The position numbers were made by a program, and so were the translations under genes. From contig NTKG01000004.1 in NCBI GenBank assembly GCA_002457305.1, positions 1-48,279 of the forward strand: a stretch of DNA of 48,279 nt. Direction: 5' to 3'. Numbering within the stretch: the first letter of the stretch is position 1; every line of letters starts with the position of its first letter. This document shows, piece after piece, positions 38,799-48,279 of this stretch. The notes below the pieces were generated by a model. The model was not told the origin of the DNA and did not search any database. It saw only the letters and a list, made by a program, of their open reading frames with translations. The DNA comes from Bacteroidetes bacterium MED-G21. Lineage in GTDB: Bacteria; Bacteroidota; Bacteroidia; Flavobacteriales; UBA7430.

Positions 38799-40913
38799 AT
38801 GGGAAAGTTATATATTATTTTAATTTCTTTTATCCCCCTTTTTAGTTTAGCTCAAGGATTTGTGCCACGTTGTAATTTTGATTCGCTTTACAGTAATCGA
38901 ATGCAATCTTTAGATTACAGACAATTATTGATAGAAGAGGAGAAAGCTTTCCAAATTTATACGCAAGAAAAACAAGCTCTTAAAAATTCATCTTATACGA
39001 TTCCAGTTGTAGTTCATATCATTAAAAATGAATCTCATGAGAATTGGGTTGATATGGATATTACCGATGCTGATGTGTATCGCCAAATTGAAATTTTAAA
39101 TGAGTCTTATAATTTACTTAATCAGGATGTAAGTCAAACTCCTGAAGAATTTGAAGAATTTATTGGTAATGCACAAATTGAATTTTGCTTAGCTACTGTT
39201 GATCCTAATGGATATGCCACTAATGGAATTAATCGATATTCAACAGATGTCACATCTTTTTCTACTGTATTAGATAACATAAAACGATCAGAGGATGGTG
39301 GAGCTGATGCATGGGATACGGACTCATACTTGAATATTTGGGTTGGTAGAATTACTACTGGTGTATTGGGTTATTCAGATAATCCTACTGCAAATATCCC
39401 TGATGATGAGCATGGTTTTGTTGTTGGTTATCCTTATTTTGGAGAATCAGGTCATGAAAGTTATGGGATGGGGAAAACAGCAGTTCATGAAATTGGACAT
39501 TATTTAAATTTAAAGCATCCATGGGGAATTGGTAATTGCGATGCAGCTAATGATTGGGTAAACGATACACCTATTTCAGAAAGTGCTTATTATGGAAACC
39601 CTGTTCACCCAGTAATGTCTTGTGAAACAGGTGATATGTTCATGAATTATATGGATTATGTTAATGATTCGTCTATGGTAATGTTTAGTCAGGGTCAGGT
39701 TGATAGAATGCATTATGCCTTAGATATTTTTAGACCAACTCTTCAAGAATCTAATGGATGTGGTGTTCCATATTTAGTAACTCAGCCAGAATTTACTCAT
39801 GCCAGTTCAGAGTCTGCTTCTGACGGTGCCATACATTTGGATATAGCTTATGGTCAAGCTCCATTTACAATTATCTGTGAAGATACTGTTTCACAAACAA
39901 TCGTTGATAGTGTTGTTTTATCTTCTTACGGTAATTATATTATTGTTAATCTTTCAGATGCTGATTACTTGGTTGAAATTATTGATGCATTAGGTCAAAC
40001 GACATCTTTAGATTTTAGTATTTCTTATTATGGATCTGTTTTCGATTCTGATAATTTTGAGAGTTACACAGAAGATTCTTTATTGTTTACTCAATCTAAC
40101 GAGTGGATTTCTTTCTGTAAAGATAGTTTTGCGGCAAATATTTCTAGTAATTTACCTTTAGAAGGTCTTCAATATCTTGAAATTAATGCTGCTGATGGAT
40201 TAAATTCATTTATAAGAGATTTGGATATAGATGTAAATGCTTATGATTTATCTTTTAAAATGTATGTTCCTTTTGGCAGAAGTGCTTCATATACCATTTA
40301 TCATGATGCAACTTGTTTTAGCTCTTCTGCAGCTTACAATATTCAGTTTAATGTTGATGGGCAAGGATATATAAATGCAGCTGGTCAAAATACACCATTT
40401 GATTTCCCTCAAAATACGTGGTTTACAGTAAATCAACTTATAGATATGGATAGGGATATTGTTGAGTTTTCTATTGCAGATCAAGTAATTCATATATGGG
40501 ATTTCTCCTCGACAACTGGTTCTGTAAATGGAACTTCTGTTTTGGATGCACTTGTATTTAATGATAAGGTTGATTCAATGACTCAAGTGCATTACTTTAT
40601 TGATGATTTTAAAATGATTTTATCCGAAAACTCGAACCTTGGATATGAAGACATCTCTAAGGCGCTAGATGTTATTCTTTATCCCAATCCTACTCGAGAT
40701 GAAATTTATCTTAAATTTAACGATGCAAGTTATGGTAATATTCAGGTTAAAGTTTTCAATCTGCATGGTCAAGTATTAGAATTTATTGAATTGAATGATA
40801 AATCTAGTGATGATTTACGTCTTTCACTTTCTCATTATGATCAAGGGATTTATTTCGTTAGTATTCAAAAAGATTCATATTTCAAAACTTTAAAGTTTAT
40901 TATTCAACACTAG
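38799..40913 (+). CDS. Secreted M43-like (pappalysin family) metalloprotease with T9SS C-terminal domain
   Basis: 'TAVHEIGHYLNLKHPWG' (HExxHxxxxxH), 'FMNYMDYVNDSSMVMFSQGQVDRM' Met-turn; C-terminus 'LYPNPTRDEIYLKF...YDQGIYFVSIQKDSYFKTLKFIIQH'. Confidence 0.93.
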   Translation: MGKLYIILISFIPLFSLAQGFVPRCNFDSLYSNRMQSLDYRQLLIEEEKAFQIYTQEKQALKNSSYTIPVVVHIIKNESHENWVDMDITDADVYRQIEILNESYNLLNQDVSQTPEEFEEFIGNAQIEFCLATVDPNGYATNGINRYSTDVTSFSTVLDNIKRSEDGGADAWDTDSYLNIWVGRITTGVLGYSDNPTANIPDDEHGFVVGYPYFGESGHESYGMGKTAVHEIGHYLNLKHPWGIGNCDAANDWVNDTPISESAYYGNPVHPVMSCETGDMFMNYMDYVNDSSMVMFSQGQVDRMHYALDIFRPTLQESNGCGVPYLVTQPEFTHASSESASDGAIHLDIAYGQAPFTIICEDTVSQTIVDSVVLSSYGNYIIVNLSDADYLVEIIDALGQTTSLDFSISYYGSVFDSDNFESYTEDSLLFTQSNEWISFCKDSFAANISSNLPLEGLQYLEINAADGLNSFIRDLDIDVNAYDLSFKMYVPFGRSASYTIYHDATCFSSSAAYNIQFNVDGQGYINAAGQNTPFDFPQNTWFTVNQLIDMDRDIVEFSIADQVIHIWDFSSTTGSVNGTSVLDALVFNDKVDSMTQVHYFIDDFKMILSENSNLGYEDISKALDVILYPNPTRDEIYLKFNDASYGNIQVKVFNLHGQVLEFIELNDKSSDDLRLSLSHYDQGIYFVSIQKDSYFKTLKFIIQH

Positions 40914-40957
40914 TTGTTTTGAATTATTGACTGGTGTTTTTTCAATATCTTAGCCCA

Positions 40958-41596
40958 ATGAATTATTCTATTGAGACAATTGAAAAAGTTCAGCAAGGGT
41001 GTATGCTTCCAGTCATGGAACATTTTTATACCATTCAAGGAGAAGGGTTTCATTCAGGTGTTGCTTGTTATTTTATTCGTTTGTCCGGTTGTGATGTAGG
41101 CTGTCAGTGGTGTGATGTAAAGGAAAGTTGGGAGCAATATAGCCATCCTTTATATAAGGTAGAAGATATGGTGGAATGGGTTTCTTTAAGTGGTGCTGTG
41201 AGAGTTGTTGTTACAGGTGGTGAACCTCTGATTCATAAGCTTGATATTTTGTGTGATCTTTTTCGCAATAAAGGAATTAAATGTCATATCGAAACATCTG
41301 GAGCTCATCCTTACAGTGGAACATGGGATTGGTTTACCTTATCTCCAAAAAAGCGTAAACTTCCATTAAAAGAGAATTATTCGAAAGCTCAAGAACTTAA
41401 AGTTGTCATTTCTAGGGCTAACGATTTTCGTTTTGCCGAGGAAGAGGCTTCAAAAGTAAATGATGATTGCAAATTGTATTTGCAGCCTGAATGGTCCAAA
41501 GAAGCTGATATTTTAAAAGATATAATTGCATATGTTAAGATAAATCCATCGTGGCATATTTCTTTACAAACTCATAAATACATGGATATTCCTTAG
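40958..41596 (+). CDS. queE: 7-carboxy-7-deazaguanine synthase (radical SAM)
   Basis: 'YTIQGEGFHSGVACYFIRLSGCDVGCQWCDVKESW' (Cx3Cx2C) and 'VVTGGEPLIHKLDILCDLF', 'HIETSG'. Confidence 0.93.
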   Translation: MNYSIETIEKVQQGCMLPVMEHFYTIQGEGFHSGVACYFIRLSGCDVGCQWCDVKESWEQYSHPLYKVEDMVEWVSLSGAVRVVVTGGEPLIHKLDILCDLFRNKGIKCHIETSGAHPYSGTWDWFTLSPKKRKLPLKENYSKAQELKVVISRANDFRFAEEEASKVNDDCKLYLQPEWSKEADILKDIIAYVKINPSWHISLQTHKYMDIP

Positions 41597-41597
41597 T

Positions 41598-43496
41598 ATG
41601 AGAATTTTAATCATAGTTTTCTTTTTATCAAATAGTTTTTTTGGTCAAGCTCAGGAAACCACTAAGTCCCGTAAAGCGATTAAAGCATATCGAGAGGCTA
41701 AATCTGCTTTAACATTTCAGAACTTCGATAAATCAAAAGACTTATTAGAAAAAGCTTTAATATTTGATGATCAATTTGTTGAGGCTTGGATTTTATTAGG
41801 CGATGTATTTGTTGAAATTGGTGATAAGTTACGTGCCATTGAATCTTATAAAAAGTCAATCCTTATAGATCCTGAGTTTTCGTTTCCTATGTATTACCGT
41901 TTGGCAATCACAGAACATTCTATTGGTATTTACTCAGAATCCTTGGAGCATATTCAAAAATATTTAACGTATAAACGTATTTCTTCGAACTATAGAAAAA
42001 AGGCACTTTCACTTAAAAAATCATGTGAGTTTTCTATTAATGCGATGAAGAGTCCTGTGACTTTCAATCCGGTTAATTTAGGAGTCAACATTAATTCTGA
42101 TGCCGATGAGTATTTACCAGCACTTTCTGCAGATGGAAGTACCTTGATATTTACACGAAGTGAAAATGTTAAGGGTTTGCGAAACGAAGATTTTTATATA
42201 TCGTATAATGATACTGATGAATGGCAATTTGCTAATAATCTTGGTGAACCTATTAATACATTAAAAAATGAAGGTGCTCAATGTATTACTGCCGATGGTA
42301 AAACCCTTTATTTTACAGCTTGTTCACGAAATGATTCTTATGGACGTTGTGATATATATCAGTCCGATTTTGTAAATGATAAGTGGACAAATCCTGTTAA
42401 TTTAGGTCCAAATGTAAATACTGAGAGTTGGGAATCACAACCAGCTATTTCATCTGACGGCAGACAATTGTTTTTTGTCTCTAATCGTCCTGGTGGACGC
42501 GGTGGTAAAGACATATGGGTTTCCTATAAGAATGCTAATGGAGTATGGATGGAAGCTAAGAACATAGGAGGTAAAATAAATACGAGTAAAGATGATATAT
42601 CACCCTTTTTACATTGGGATAATCAAACACTTTATTTTGCATCTAAAGGGTTTATAGGTATGGGTGGATTTGATGTTTTTGTTTCTCGATTAAACGGAAG
42701 TGGTGACTGGGGGGAAGCTAAGAATATTGGGTATCCAATTAATTCCCCTTCAGATGAGAATTCATTGATTGTTGCTAAGGATGGACGAACAGCCTATTTT
42801 GCATCTTCATTTTTTAATGAAAATAGAAACGATTTAGATCTTTATACATTTGATTTACCACAAGAGAGTAGATCACTGGAAGTAGCTTATATACAGGGAT
42901 TAATTACCAATTCAAAAACAAATAACCCAATTAAGGCGGACATTGAGTTGGTGAATTTGAAATCGGGGAAATCCTATAAAAGTTCAGAAAGTGATCTGGA
43001 TGGGAATTACATGCTTTGCCTTCCTTCTGATGCTGAATATGCGCTAACAGTTAACAAAAAGAAATATCTTTTTTATTCCGAAAACATTAAGCTTGAACAG
43101 GAGGGTAGTATTGTCGTTAAGAACTTTAAATTACAACCTTTAGAAGTAGGCGAACAAGTAAGATTGGATAACATCTTTTTTGAATTAAATTCTTCTGATC
43201 TTAAAGATGAATCGGTAGTGGAGTTAAATAAGATTATTAAGTTTATGGCGTCTAATCCTTTTTTAGTCATTGAAATAGGTGGGCATACTGATAACATTGG
43301 TTCTAAGGCATATAATTTAAATTTGTCGGACGATCGTGCTAGGTCTGTCAAAGATGCTTTAGTTCAAAGAGGTATTTCTTCAGATCGCATACAAACCAAA
43401 GGTTACGGAATGTCTTTGTCTTTAAATACGAATAGTTCTGAGCATGAAAGAGCTCTAAATAGAAGAACGGAATTAAAAATTATTGCAGTAGAATGA
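41598..43496 (+). CDS. TPR / PD40-propeller / carboxypeptidase-regulatory-like / OmpA-domain protein, PorE-like
   Basis: TPR N-region, repeated 'PALSxDGxTLxFxS' propeller blades, 'GLITNSKTNNPIKADIELVN...DLDGNYML', OmpA 'IGGHTDNIGSKAYNLNLSDDRARSVKDALVQRGISSDRI'. Confidence 0.92.
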   Translation: MRILIIVFFLSNSFFGQAQETTKSRKAIKAYREAKSALTFQNFDKSKDLLEKALIFDDQFVEAWILLGDVFVEIGDKLRAIESYKKSILIDPEFSFPMYYRLAITEHSIGIYSESLEHIQKYLTYKRISSNYRKKALSLKKSCEFSINAMKSPVTFNPVNLGVNINSDADEYLPALSADGSTLIFTRSENVKGLRNEDFYISYNDTDEWQFANNLGEPINTLKNEGAQCITADGKTLYFTACSRNDSYGRCDIYQSDFVNDKWTNPVNLGPNVNTESWESQPAISSDGRQLFFVSNRPGGRGGKDIWVSYKNANGVWMEAKNIGGKINTSKDDISPFLHWDNQTLYFASKGFIGMGGFDVFVSRLNGSGDWGEAKNIGYPINSPSDENSLIVAKDGRTAYFASSFFNENRNDLDLYTFDLPQESRSLEVAYIQGLITNSKTNNPIKADIELVNLKSGKSYKSSESDLDGNYMLCLPSDAEYALTVNKKKYLFYSENIKLEQEGSIVVKNFKLQPLEVGEQVRLDNIFFELNSSDLKDESVVELNKIIKFMASNPFLVIEIGGHTDNIGSKAYNLNLSDDRARSVKDALVQRGISSDRIQTKGYGMSLSLNTNSSEHERALNRRTELKIIAVE

Positions 43497-44341
43497 TACA
43501 AGTTGTAGAGTGCCCGAGAGATGCCATGCAAGGTATCGCAGAATTTATCCCAACGGAGAAAAAGGCCGAATACATCAACATGCTTTTAAAAGTGGGGTTT
43601 CATACGATTGATTTTGGTTCTTTTGTGTCGCCTAAGGCCATTCCGCAAATGCGTGATACTGCTGCGGTTTTATCTAAACTTAATTTAGATGATACGAATT
43701 CTAAGTTATTAGCTATTGTTGCGAATAGCAGAGGTGCAGAGGAAGCTTCATCTTTCGATGAGATCCAATATTTAGGTTATCCATTTTCGGTTTCAGAAAT
43801 CTTTCAGCAACGCAACACAAATTGTTCTATAGAAGACTCTTTAGTATTGGTCGAGGAGATGCAGAATTTATGTGTATCTAGGAATAAAAACTTGGTGGTT
43901 TATCTTTCTATGGCTTTCGGGAATCCTTATGGTGAAGCTTGGGATGTTGATATTGTAGCTAAATGGTCTGAGGTCTTAGCCAATACGGGCTTAAAGATTC
44001 TGTCACTTTCAGATACGATTGGTGCTTCATCAAAAGAAACCATCACACCTTTATTTTCTCAGCTGATTCCTGAATTTCAGGAAGTAACTTTTGGCGCTCA
44101 CCTACACACCACACCTAAAACCTGGAAAGAGAAAGTTTTGGCGGCTTATCAGGCTGGTTGTACCCGTTTTGATACTGCGATACAAGGTTTTGGAGGTTGT
44201 CCGATGGCAAAAGATGATCTTACAGGGAATATGCCTACCGAAAAGCTTATATCTTTTTTTAACGAACAAAAAGAAGATACCGGTTTAAATGCATTGGCCT
44301 TTGAATCGGCTTTTAATAAGTCTATAGAAGTGTTTGGTTAA
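43493..44341 (+). CDS. Hydroxymethylglutaryl-CoA lyase-like
   Basis: DRE-TIM-like 'VVECPRDAMQGI', 'FGSFVSPKAIPQMRD', 'GAHLHTTPKTWKEKVLAAYQAGCTRFDTAIQGFGGCPMAKDDLTGNMPTE'. Confidence 0.92.
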   Translation: MIQVVECPRDAMQGIAEFIPTEKKAEYINMLLKVGFHTIDFGSFVSPKAIPQMRDTAAVLSKLNLDDTNSKLLAIVANSRGAEEASSFDEIQYLGYPFSVSEIFQQRNTNCSIEDSLVLVEEMQNLCVSRNKNLVVYLSMAFGNPYGEAWDVDIVAKWSEVLANTGLKILSLSDTIGASSKETITPLFSQLIPEFQEVTFGAHLHTTPKTWKEKVLAAYQAGCTRFDTAIQGFGGCPMAKDDLTGNMPTEKLISFFNEQKEDTGLNALAFESAFNKSIEVFG

Positions 44342-45618
44342 TATTTGTTGATTCCAATTTTGTAAGCTTCTAAAGCCCTGTTTCTAGCAAATTTATGTTC
44401 AACCATTGGTTTTGGATACTGGTCAGTATATATTTCAGATACCCATTTTTTTATGTAGTCTTGATTTTTATCAAATTTCTTTTGTTGTTCGTAGGGGTTA
44501 AATATTCTAAAATAAGGTGCAGCATCGCAACCTGTTCCTGCTGCCCATTGCCAATTTCCATTGTTAGAGGATAGTTCGTAGTCCAATAATTTTTTTGCAA
44601 AATATGCTTCTCCAAGTCGCCAATCGATAAGGAGATGTTTACATAAAAATCCTGCAGTAATCATTCGTACTCGATTGTGCATGTATCCTGTTTTATTTAA
44701 TTGGCGCATTCCTGCGTCAACAATTGGATATCCAGTCTTTCCAGTATACCATTTTTCAAAGTCATTAGGATTATTTAACCATTTTATAGCATTGTATTTA
44801 GGTTTAAAGTTTTCAGTAACCACGTGTGGGAAATGATAAAGAATTTGCATGAAGAACTCTCGCCAAATAAGTTCACTCTGAAAGACGGTATTTCTTGGTT
44901 TAAGTTTAGATAGTATTTTACGTATGCTTACGGTTCCAAAGCGAAGGTGTGGACTTAAGTAACTGGTTTGGTCTATGTGAGGATAATCTCTTATTTGCTC
45001 ATATTGATCAATTTTTGATAGATCGAAATCTTTGACTGAAATATCTGATTTTTTGATTCCTAATTCTTCCATACTAGGAAATACTCTAATCTGGCTATAG
45101 AAATTATTGAAATCTAACTTGTTAGTATAAGGTTTTGCTTCATATAACTCCAACCACTTTCTTTTGTATGGTGTAAATACAGTATAGGGTTTGTTATCAT
45201 TTTTAAGTATTTCATTTTCTTCATGAATCACTTGGTCTTTTAAAGAAATAAACGAGATGCCATGTTTTTCTAGTAGTTGTTTTATTTTTTGATCTCGATG
45301 ACGTGCATAGGGTTCATAGTCTTTATTTACAAATACACTTTCTATTTGAAATTTTTCAAGTAAGTTTTTCCATATTTCAATAGGTTTACCTCTTAGACAA
45401 AGTAATGAAGAATTGTGTTTTTTTAATGTTTGATCGATTTTGCTTAAACTGTTGTAAATAAAGTTGACTCGAGGGTCATTGTTTGGCAATTCATTTAAAA
45501 TTTCTTCATCGAAAATAAAAACAGGAAGTACTTGGAAATTGTTACTTATAGCTTTATTTAAAGCGGTATTATCCTCTAATCTTAAGTCTCTTCTAAACCA
45601 AAATATTGAAATTTTCAT
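44338..45618 (-). CDS. Deoxyribodipyrimidine photolyase (cryptochrome/photolyase family)
   Basis: 'IFWFRRDLRLEDNTAL', 'YLSPHLRFGTVSIR', 'ELIWREFFMQILYHFP', 'GYPIVDAGMRQLNKTGYMHNRVRMITAGFLCKHLLIDWR'. Confidence 0.96.
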   Translation of the reverse strand: MKISIFWFRRDLRLEDNTALNKAISNNFQVLPVFIFDEEILNELPNNDPRVNFIYNSLSKIDQTLKKHNSSLLCLRGKPIEIWKNLLEKFQIESVFVNKDYEPYARHRDQKIKQLLEKHGISFISLKDQVIHEENEILKNDNKPYTVFTPYKRKWLELYEAKPYTNKLDFNNFYSQIRVFPSMEELGIKKSDISVKDFDLSKIDQYEQIRDYPHIDQTSYLSPHLRFGTVSIRKILSKLKPRNTVFQSELIWREFFMQILYHFPHVVTENFKPKYNAIKWLNNPNDFEKWYTGKTGYPIVDAGMRQLNKTGYMHNRVRMITAGFLCKHLLIDWRLGEAYFAKKLLDYELSSNNGNWQWAAGTGCDAAPYFRIFNPYEQQKKFDKNQDYIKKWVSEIYTDQYPKPMVEHKFARNRALEAYKIGINKY

Positions 45619-45672
45619 ATTTAATTTTTATAAATTAAATTTAATGAAATTGCTCAATTATGCTGTTAAATT

Positions 45673-46242
45673 CTAGAAGAAATATTCTTTTAAGTTTTTA
45701 TATAATTGATTAATAGGCAAGCCCACTACATTAAAATACGACCCTTCAATTTTAGTAATGCCTATGGCGCCTAGCCATTCTTGGATGCCATATGATCCTG
45801 CTTTGTCGAAAGGTTTGTAATTTTCTATATAGTAATTGATTTCTGAAGATTTAAGCTCTTTAAAAAATACTTTCGTGGTATTGGAAAAAGAAATGGTTTT
45901 GTCTTTAGATTTTATGCAAACACCTGTCATTACTTTGTGATTCCGATTTGATAAACTTTGTAGCATTTTTGCAGCCTCGGTTTTGTTTTTTGGTTTCCCA
46001 AGAATTTTTTCATCTAGTATAACAACTGTGTCGGCTGTAATAACAACAGTATCTGAAGAAATATTGGTAAAAGTGTTGGCTTTGAGATTTGCCAGATATT
46101 CGGCTACCTTAATGACCTCAAGGTTCTCTGGATAGACTTCATTTACTTCAGTTATTTCAACCTTAAAATTGAGATCTAATAGATTTAAAAGTTCTTTCCT
46201 CCTTGGAGATTGTGAAGCGAGTATAATATTTATGATTTGCAT
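45673..46242 (-). CDS. maf: Maf-like nucleoside triphosphate pyrophosphatase
   Basis: 'IILASQSPRRKELLNLLDLNF', 'VVITADTVVILDEKILGKPKN', 'DKAGSYGIQEWLGAIGITKIEGSYFNVVGLPI'. Confidence 0.96.
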   Translation of the reverse strand: MQIINIILASQSPRRKELLNLLDLNFKVEITEVNEVYPENLEVIKVAEYLANLKANTFTNISSDTVVITADTVVILDEKILGKPKNKTEAAKMLQSLSNRNHKVMTGVCIKSKDKTISFSNTTKVFFKELKSSEINYYIENYKPFDKAGSYGIQEWLGAIGITKIEGSYFNVVGLPINQLYKNLKEYFF

Positions 46243-46323
46243 ATGTTAAATTGAGAAAAGCATCCTTATAATACTTGCGAAAAACATCATTTAAATTATA
46301 ATAAAGAATTATTCTAAAATCTT

Positions 46324-46845
46324 TTACTTGGAAGTGATCGAAGAATCATTCATCCATTTTCCATGAAGTTTCATGGTTTGCTCTATAACATCTCGAACAC
46401 AACCTTTTCCTCCTTTTTTAAAGGAGATGTATTGTGATACATTTTTAATTTCTTGTGCTGCATCCTCTGGGCAGGTAGGGAGTCCGACGAGTTGCATAAC
46501 CTTATAATCGGGCAGATCATCTCCCATATATAAAATTTCATCAGTCTTTAAATCATAGATATGAATGAGTTCATTAAGTGCCTTTACTTTGTCATGACAA
46601 GACAGATATACATCGTAAACACCTAATTTGTTCATTCTATTTTTTACAGCCTCTGAACTACCTCCAGTTATTAATGCGACTATGTAACCTTTTTTAACAG
46701 CTAATTGAAGTGCGTATCCGTCTCTTGTACTCATTTTTCGAACTTGCTCTCCATTTTGCATAAGCGTTATACTTCCGTCTGTTAAAACCCCATCACAATC
46801 AAAAATGAAAGCTTTAATATGATTTAGTTTTTTTTTATAATTCAT
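46324..46845 (-). CDS. HAD family phosphatase, KdsC-like (KDO-8-phosphate phosphatase type)
   Basis: 'AFIFDCDGVLTDGSITLMQNGEQVRKMSTRDGYALQLAVKKGYIVALITGG', 'ILYMGDDLPDYKVMQLVGLPTCPEDA'. Confidence 0.92.
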   Translation of the reverse strand: MNYKKKLNHIKAFIFDCDGVLTDGSITLMQNGEQVRKMSTRDGYALQLAVKKGYIVALITGGSSEAVKNRMNKLGVYDVYLSCHDKVKALNELIHIYDLKTDEILYMGDDLPDYKVMQLVGLPTCPEDAAQEIKNVSQYISFKKGGKGCVRDVIEQTMKLHGKWMNDSSITSK

Positions 46846-47614
46846 CCTTATTTTTATCTATAATGTTCTTCGAAAGTAGTTTATAAATATCGTAATTTAT
46901 TCCTTTTTTTAGATAGTTGAGGTGATCTTCTATAACAGATTGATCTTTTCTAACAGCTGGACCTGTTTGTACATCTTTTGGTTTGTGTTTTGAAATTTTA
47001 GTTGCTGTTTCTTTGATTAATGGATAAAGTATATCTAAAGGTATGTTCTTATCACTTAGTATTTCATCGGAAATCATGTACATGTAATTAGTGAAGTTAC
47101 AGGCAAATACTGCTGCAACGTGTAATACCTTTCTTTGGTTAGAATCGATATTATACACCATAGGACTCAGTAAAGTAGCTAATCTCATAAGTGTGCTATA
47201 ATCTTCACTTGTTGAGGCTTCGATACAAAAAGGAATATGTTTGAAGTTTAGTTTCTTTTCTTTAGAAAAAGTTTGAAGTGGGTAGAATACACCTCTTCTT
47301 TTGTGTTTAATAACATTTTGTTCTACAGCTCCAGAAGTATGAACTATGAGTTTGTTTTTTATTTTTATGAGTTCAGAAACTTCTTCAATTACAGAATCTT
47401 TAACAGTTAAAATATAAAGATCTGCGTTTTCATTTATGTCTTCTATTCTTGTTGTGAAATCACAATTTAAATGCTGAGATAAAGAGATAGCAGGTTCTAC
47501 AGAGCGGTTGTATACTTGTATAATTTTTTGTTCTTTTTTTTGAAGCTCTTTGGCAAGGTGCCAAGCGACATTTCCTGCACCTATAATAACGATATTTAGT
47601 TTTAATTTACTCAA
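46835..47614 (-). CDS. Rossmann-like / DUF2520 domain protein
   Basis: 'IVIIGAGNVAWHLAKELQKK', 'VHTSGAVEQNVIKHKRRGVFYPLQTFSKEKKLNFKHIPFCIEAS', 'AAVFACNFTNYMYMISDEIL'. Confidence 0.9.
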   Translation of the reverse strand: MSKLKLNIVIIGAGNVAWHLAKELQKKEQKIIQVYNRSVEPAISLSQHLNCDFTTRIEDINENADLYILTVKDSVIEEVSELIKIKNKLIVHTSGAVEQNVIKHKRRGVFYPLQTFSKEKKLNFKHIPFCIEASTSEDYSTLMRLATLLSPMVYNIDSNQRKVLHVAAVFACNFTNYMYMISDEILSDKNIPLDILYPLIKETATKISKHKPKDVQTGPAVRKDQSVIEDHLNYLKKGINYDIYKLLSKNIIDKNKDEL

Positions 47615-47618
47615 TAAA

Positions 47619-48279
47619 TTAAGATTTTACCTTTTTAAATAATTGGATTACAGAAATCAAAGTACCTACTGCCATCAATATAGCGCCAATCCATAATAGA
47701 TTAATGTATGGAAAGATAATTGCTTTCATAATGATGAAAGGTTTTTCGTTATCTATATGCTCATATGCTTTGATTTTTATACTCCCAGCTTCCGCATTTA
47801 CTTCACTAAATATGAATTTATATTTTAAGTCTCCATCTTCAAGAAATGCTGGGAATGATTGAGCAATATTATTTTTTACAGCATAGATTGCATCGGCATA
47901 TGAAAATTCGCCCAGCATATTTTGCATTTTAATCTTTGCTATTAGCATGACATCTAATGCTTTTTGGCTTTCAGGGTTGGTGTTGGCATTTACCATTAAA
48001 CTGTCGAGGAATATGAAATGTTTATCATAAGTTAATGTGTCACCTTGTTTAATGTTTATGATACTTTCTTGATGATATGGATCGTTTATATCGTGTTCAT
48101 CTACATCGGCATAAGTTAAATGTGAATATACATCATAGAGTAAAAAGTGTTGCGTTGAAGGCTCTGCTACATTTCCCATAATTTCGTTTAGTTGAATAAA
48201 GGGATTTAATGTAAATTGATATTCAAAAGTGCCATCTTTTTTTAAATTAAAATACTCTACTTCATAGGTCTTGTTAATG
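47619..48279 (-). CDS. Cytochrome c biogenesis protein (CcmF/CcsA-like), C-terminal part; continues past window end
   Basis: Frame stays open upstream of 48179 (NKTYEVEYFNLKKDGTFEYQFTLNPFIQLNEI-MGNVAEPSTQHFLLYDVYSHLTYAD); 'GNVAEPST' plus C-terminal TM is typical of CcmF-like proteins in this phylum. Confidence 0.82.
   Translation of the reverse strand, partial: INKTYEVEYFNLKKDGTFEYQFTLNPFIQLNEIMGNVAEPSTQHFLLYDVYSHLTYADVDEHDINDPYHQESIINIKQGDTLTYDKHFIFLDSLMVNANTNPESQKALDVMLIAKIKMQNMLGEFSYADAIYAVKNNIAQSFPAFLEDGDLKYKFIFSEVNAEAGSIKIKAYEHIDNEKPFIIMKAIIFPYINLLWIGAILMAVGTLISVIQLFKKVKS

Noticed and set aside
1-48279. CRISPR array, mobile element, prophage, or defence island
   Set aside because: No regularly spaced repeats, transposase, integrase, phage structural genes or known defence proteins were seen in the sequence or ORF translations.

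Overview
This is an AT-rich Bacteroidota (Flavobacteriales-like) chromosomal window made up almost entirely of densely packed core genes. I support 43 protein-coding genes, two of them truncated by the window edges. Recognisable content includes: a glycosyltransferase fragment; a YwqK/MORN-repeat protein; an NMO/FabK-like flavoprotein; a divergent Nramp-like transporter; a catalytic/non-catalytic M16 peptidase pair; guaB followed by a three-gene parvulin/SurA cluster and a MoxR ATPase; murB; both methylmalonyl-CoA mutase subunits; an FtsB-like protein; gpmI; tsaB; a TolC/RND-adaptor pair; a DUF389 protein; a mannose-1-phosphate guanylyltransferase; MlaE/MlaF-like genes; gcvP; a LolA-like protein; FtsK; two proteins with T9SS-type C-terminal domains; queE; a PorE-like TPR/propeller/OmpA protein; an HMG-CoA lyase-like protein; a photolyase; maf; a KdsC-like phosphatase; a DUF2520 protein; and the C-terminus of a CcmF/CcsA-type cytochrome c assembly protein. 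I saw no tRNA, rRNA, CRISPR array, transposase, integrase or recognisable defence system. I found no convincing undescribed multi-gene system. The items most worth a second look are: the Nramp-like protein whose DPGN and MPH metal-site motifs are replaced; a small one-TM four-cysteine protein resembling NqrM in layout; the three-gene periplasmic foldase cluster with a degenerate lipoprotein in the middle; an ORFan in an AT-rich pocket after moxR; a perfect 26-bp inverted repeat between convergent genes; and a GC-rich inverted repeat over the predicted guaB promoter. Domain calls come from reading the translations only. No database search was run, and hand-counted non-ORF coordinates may be off by 1-2 nt.
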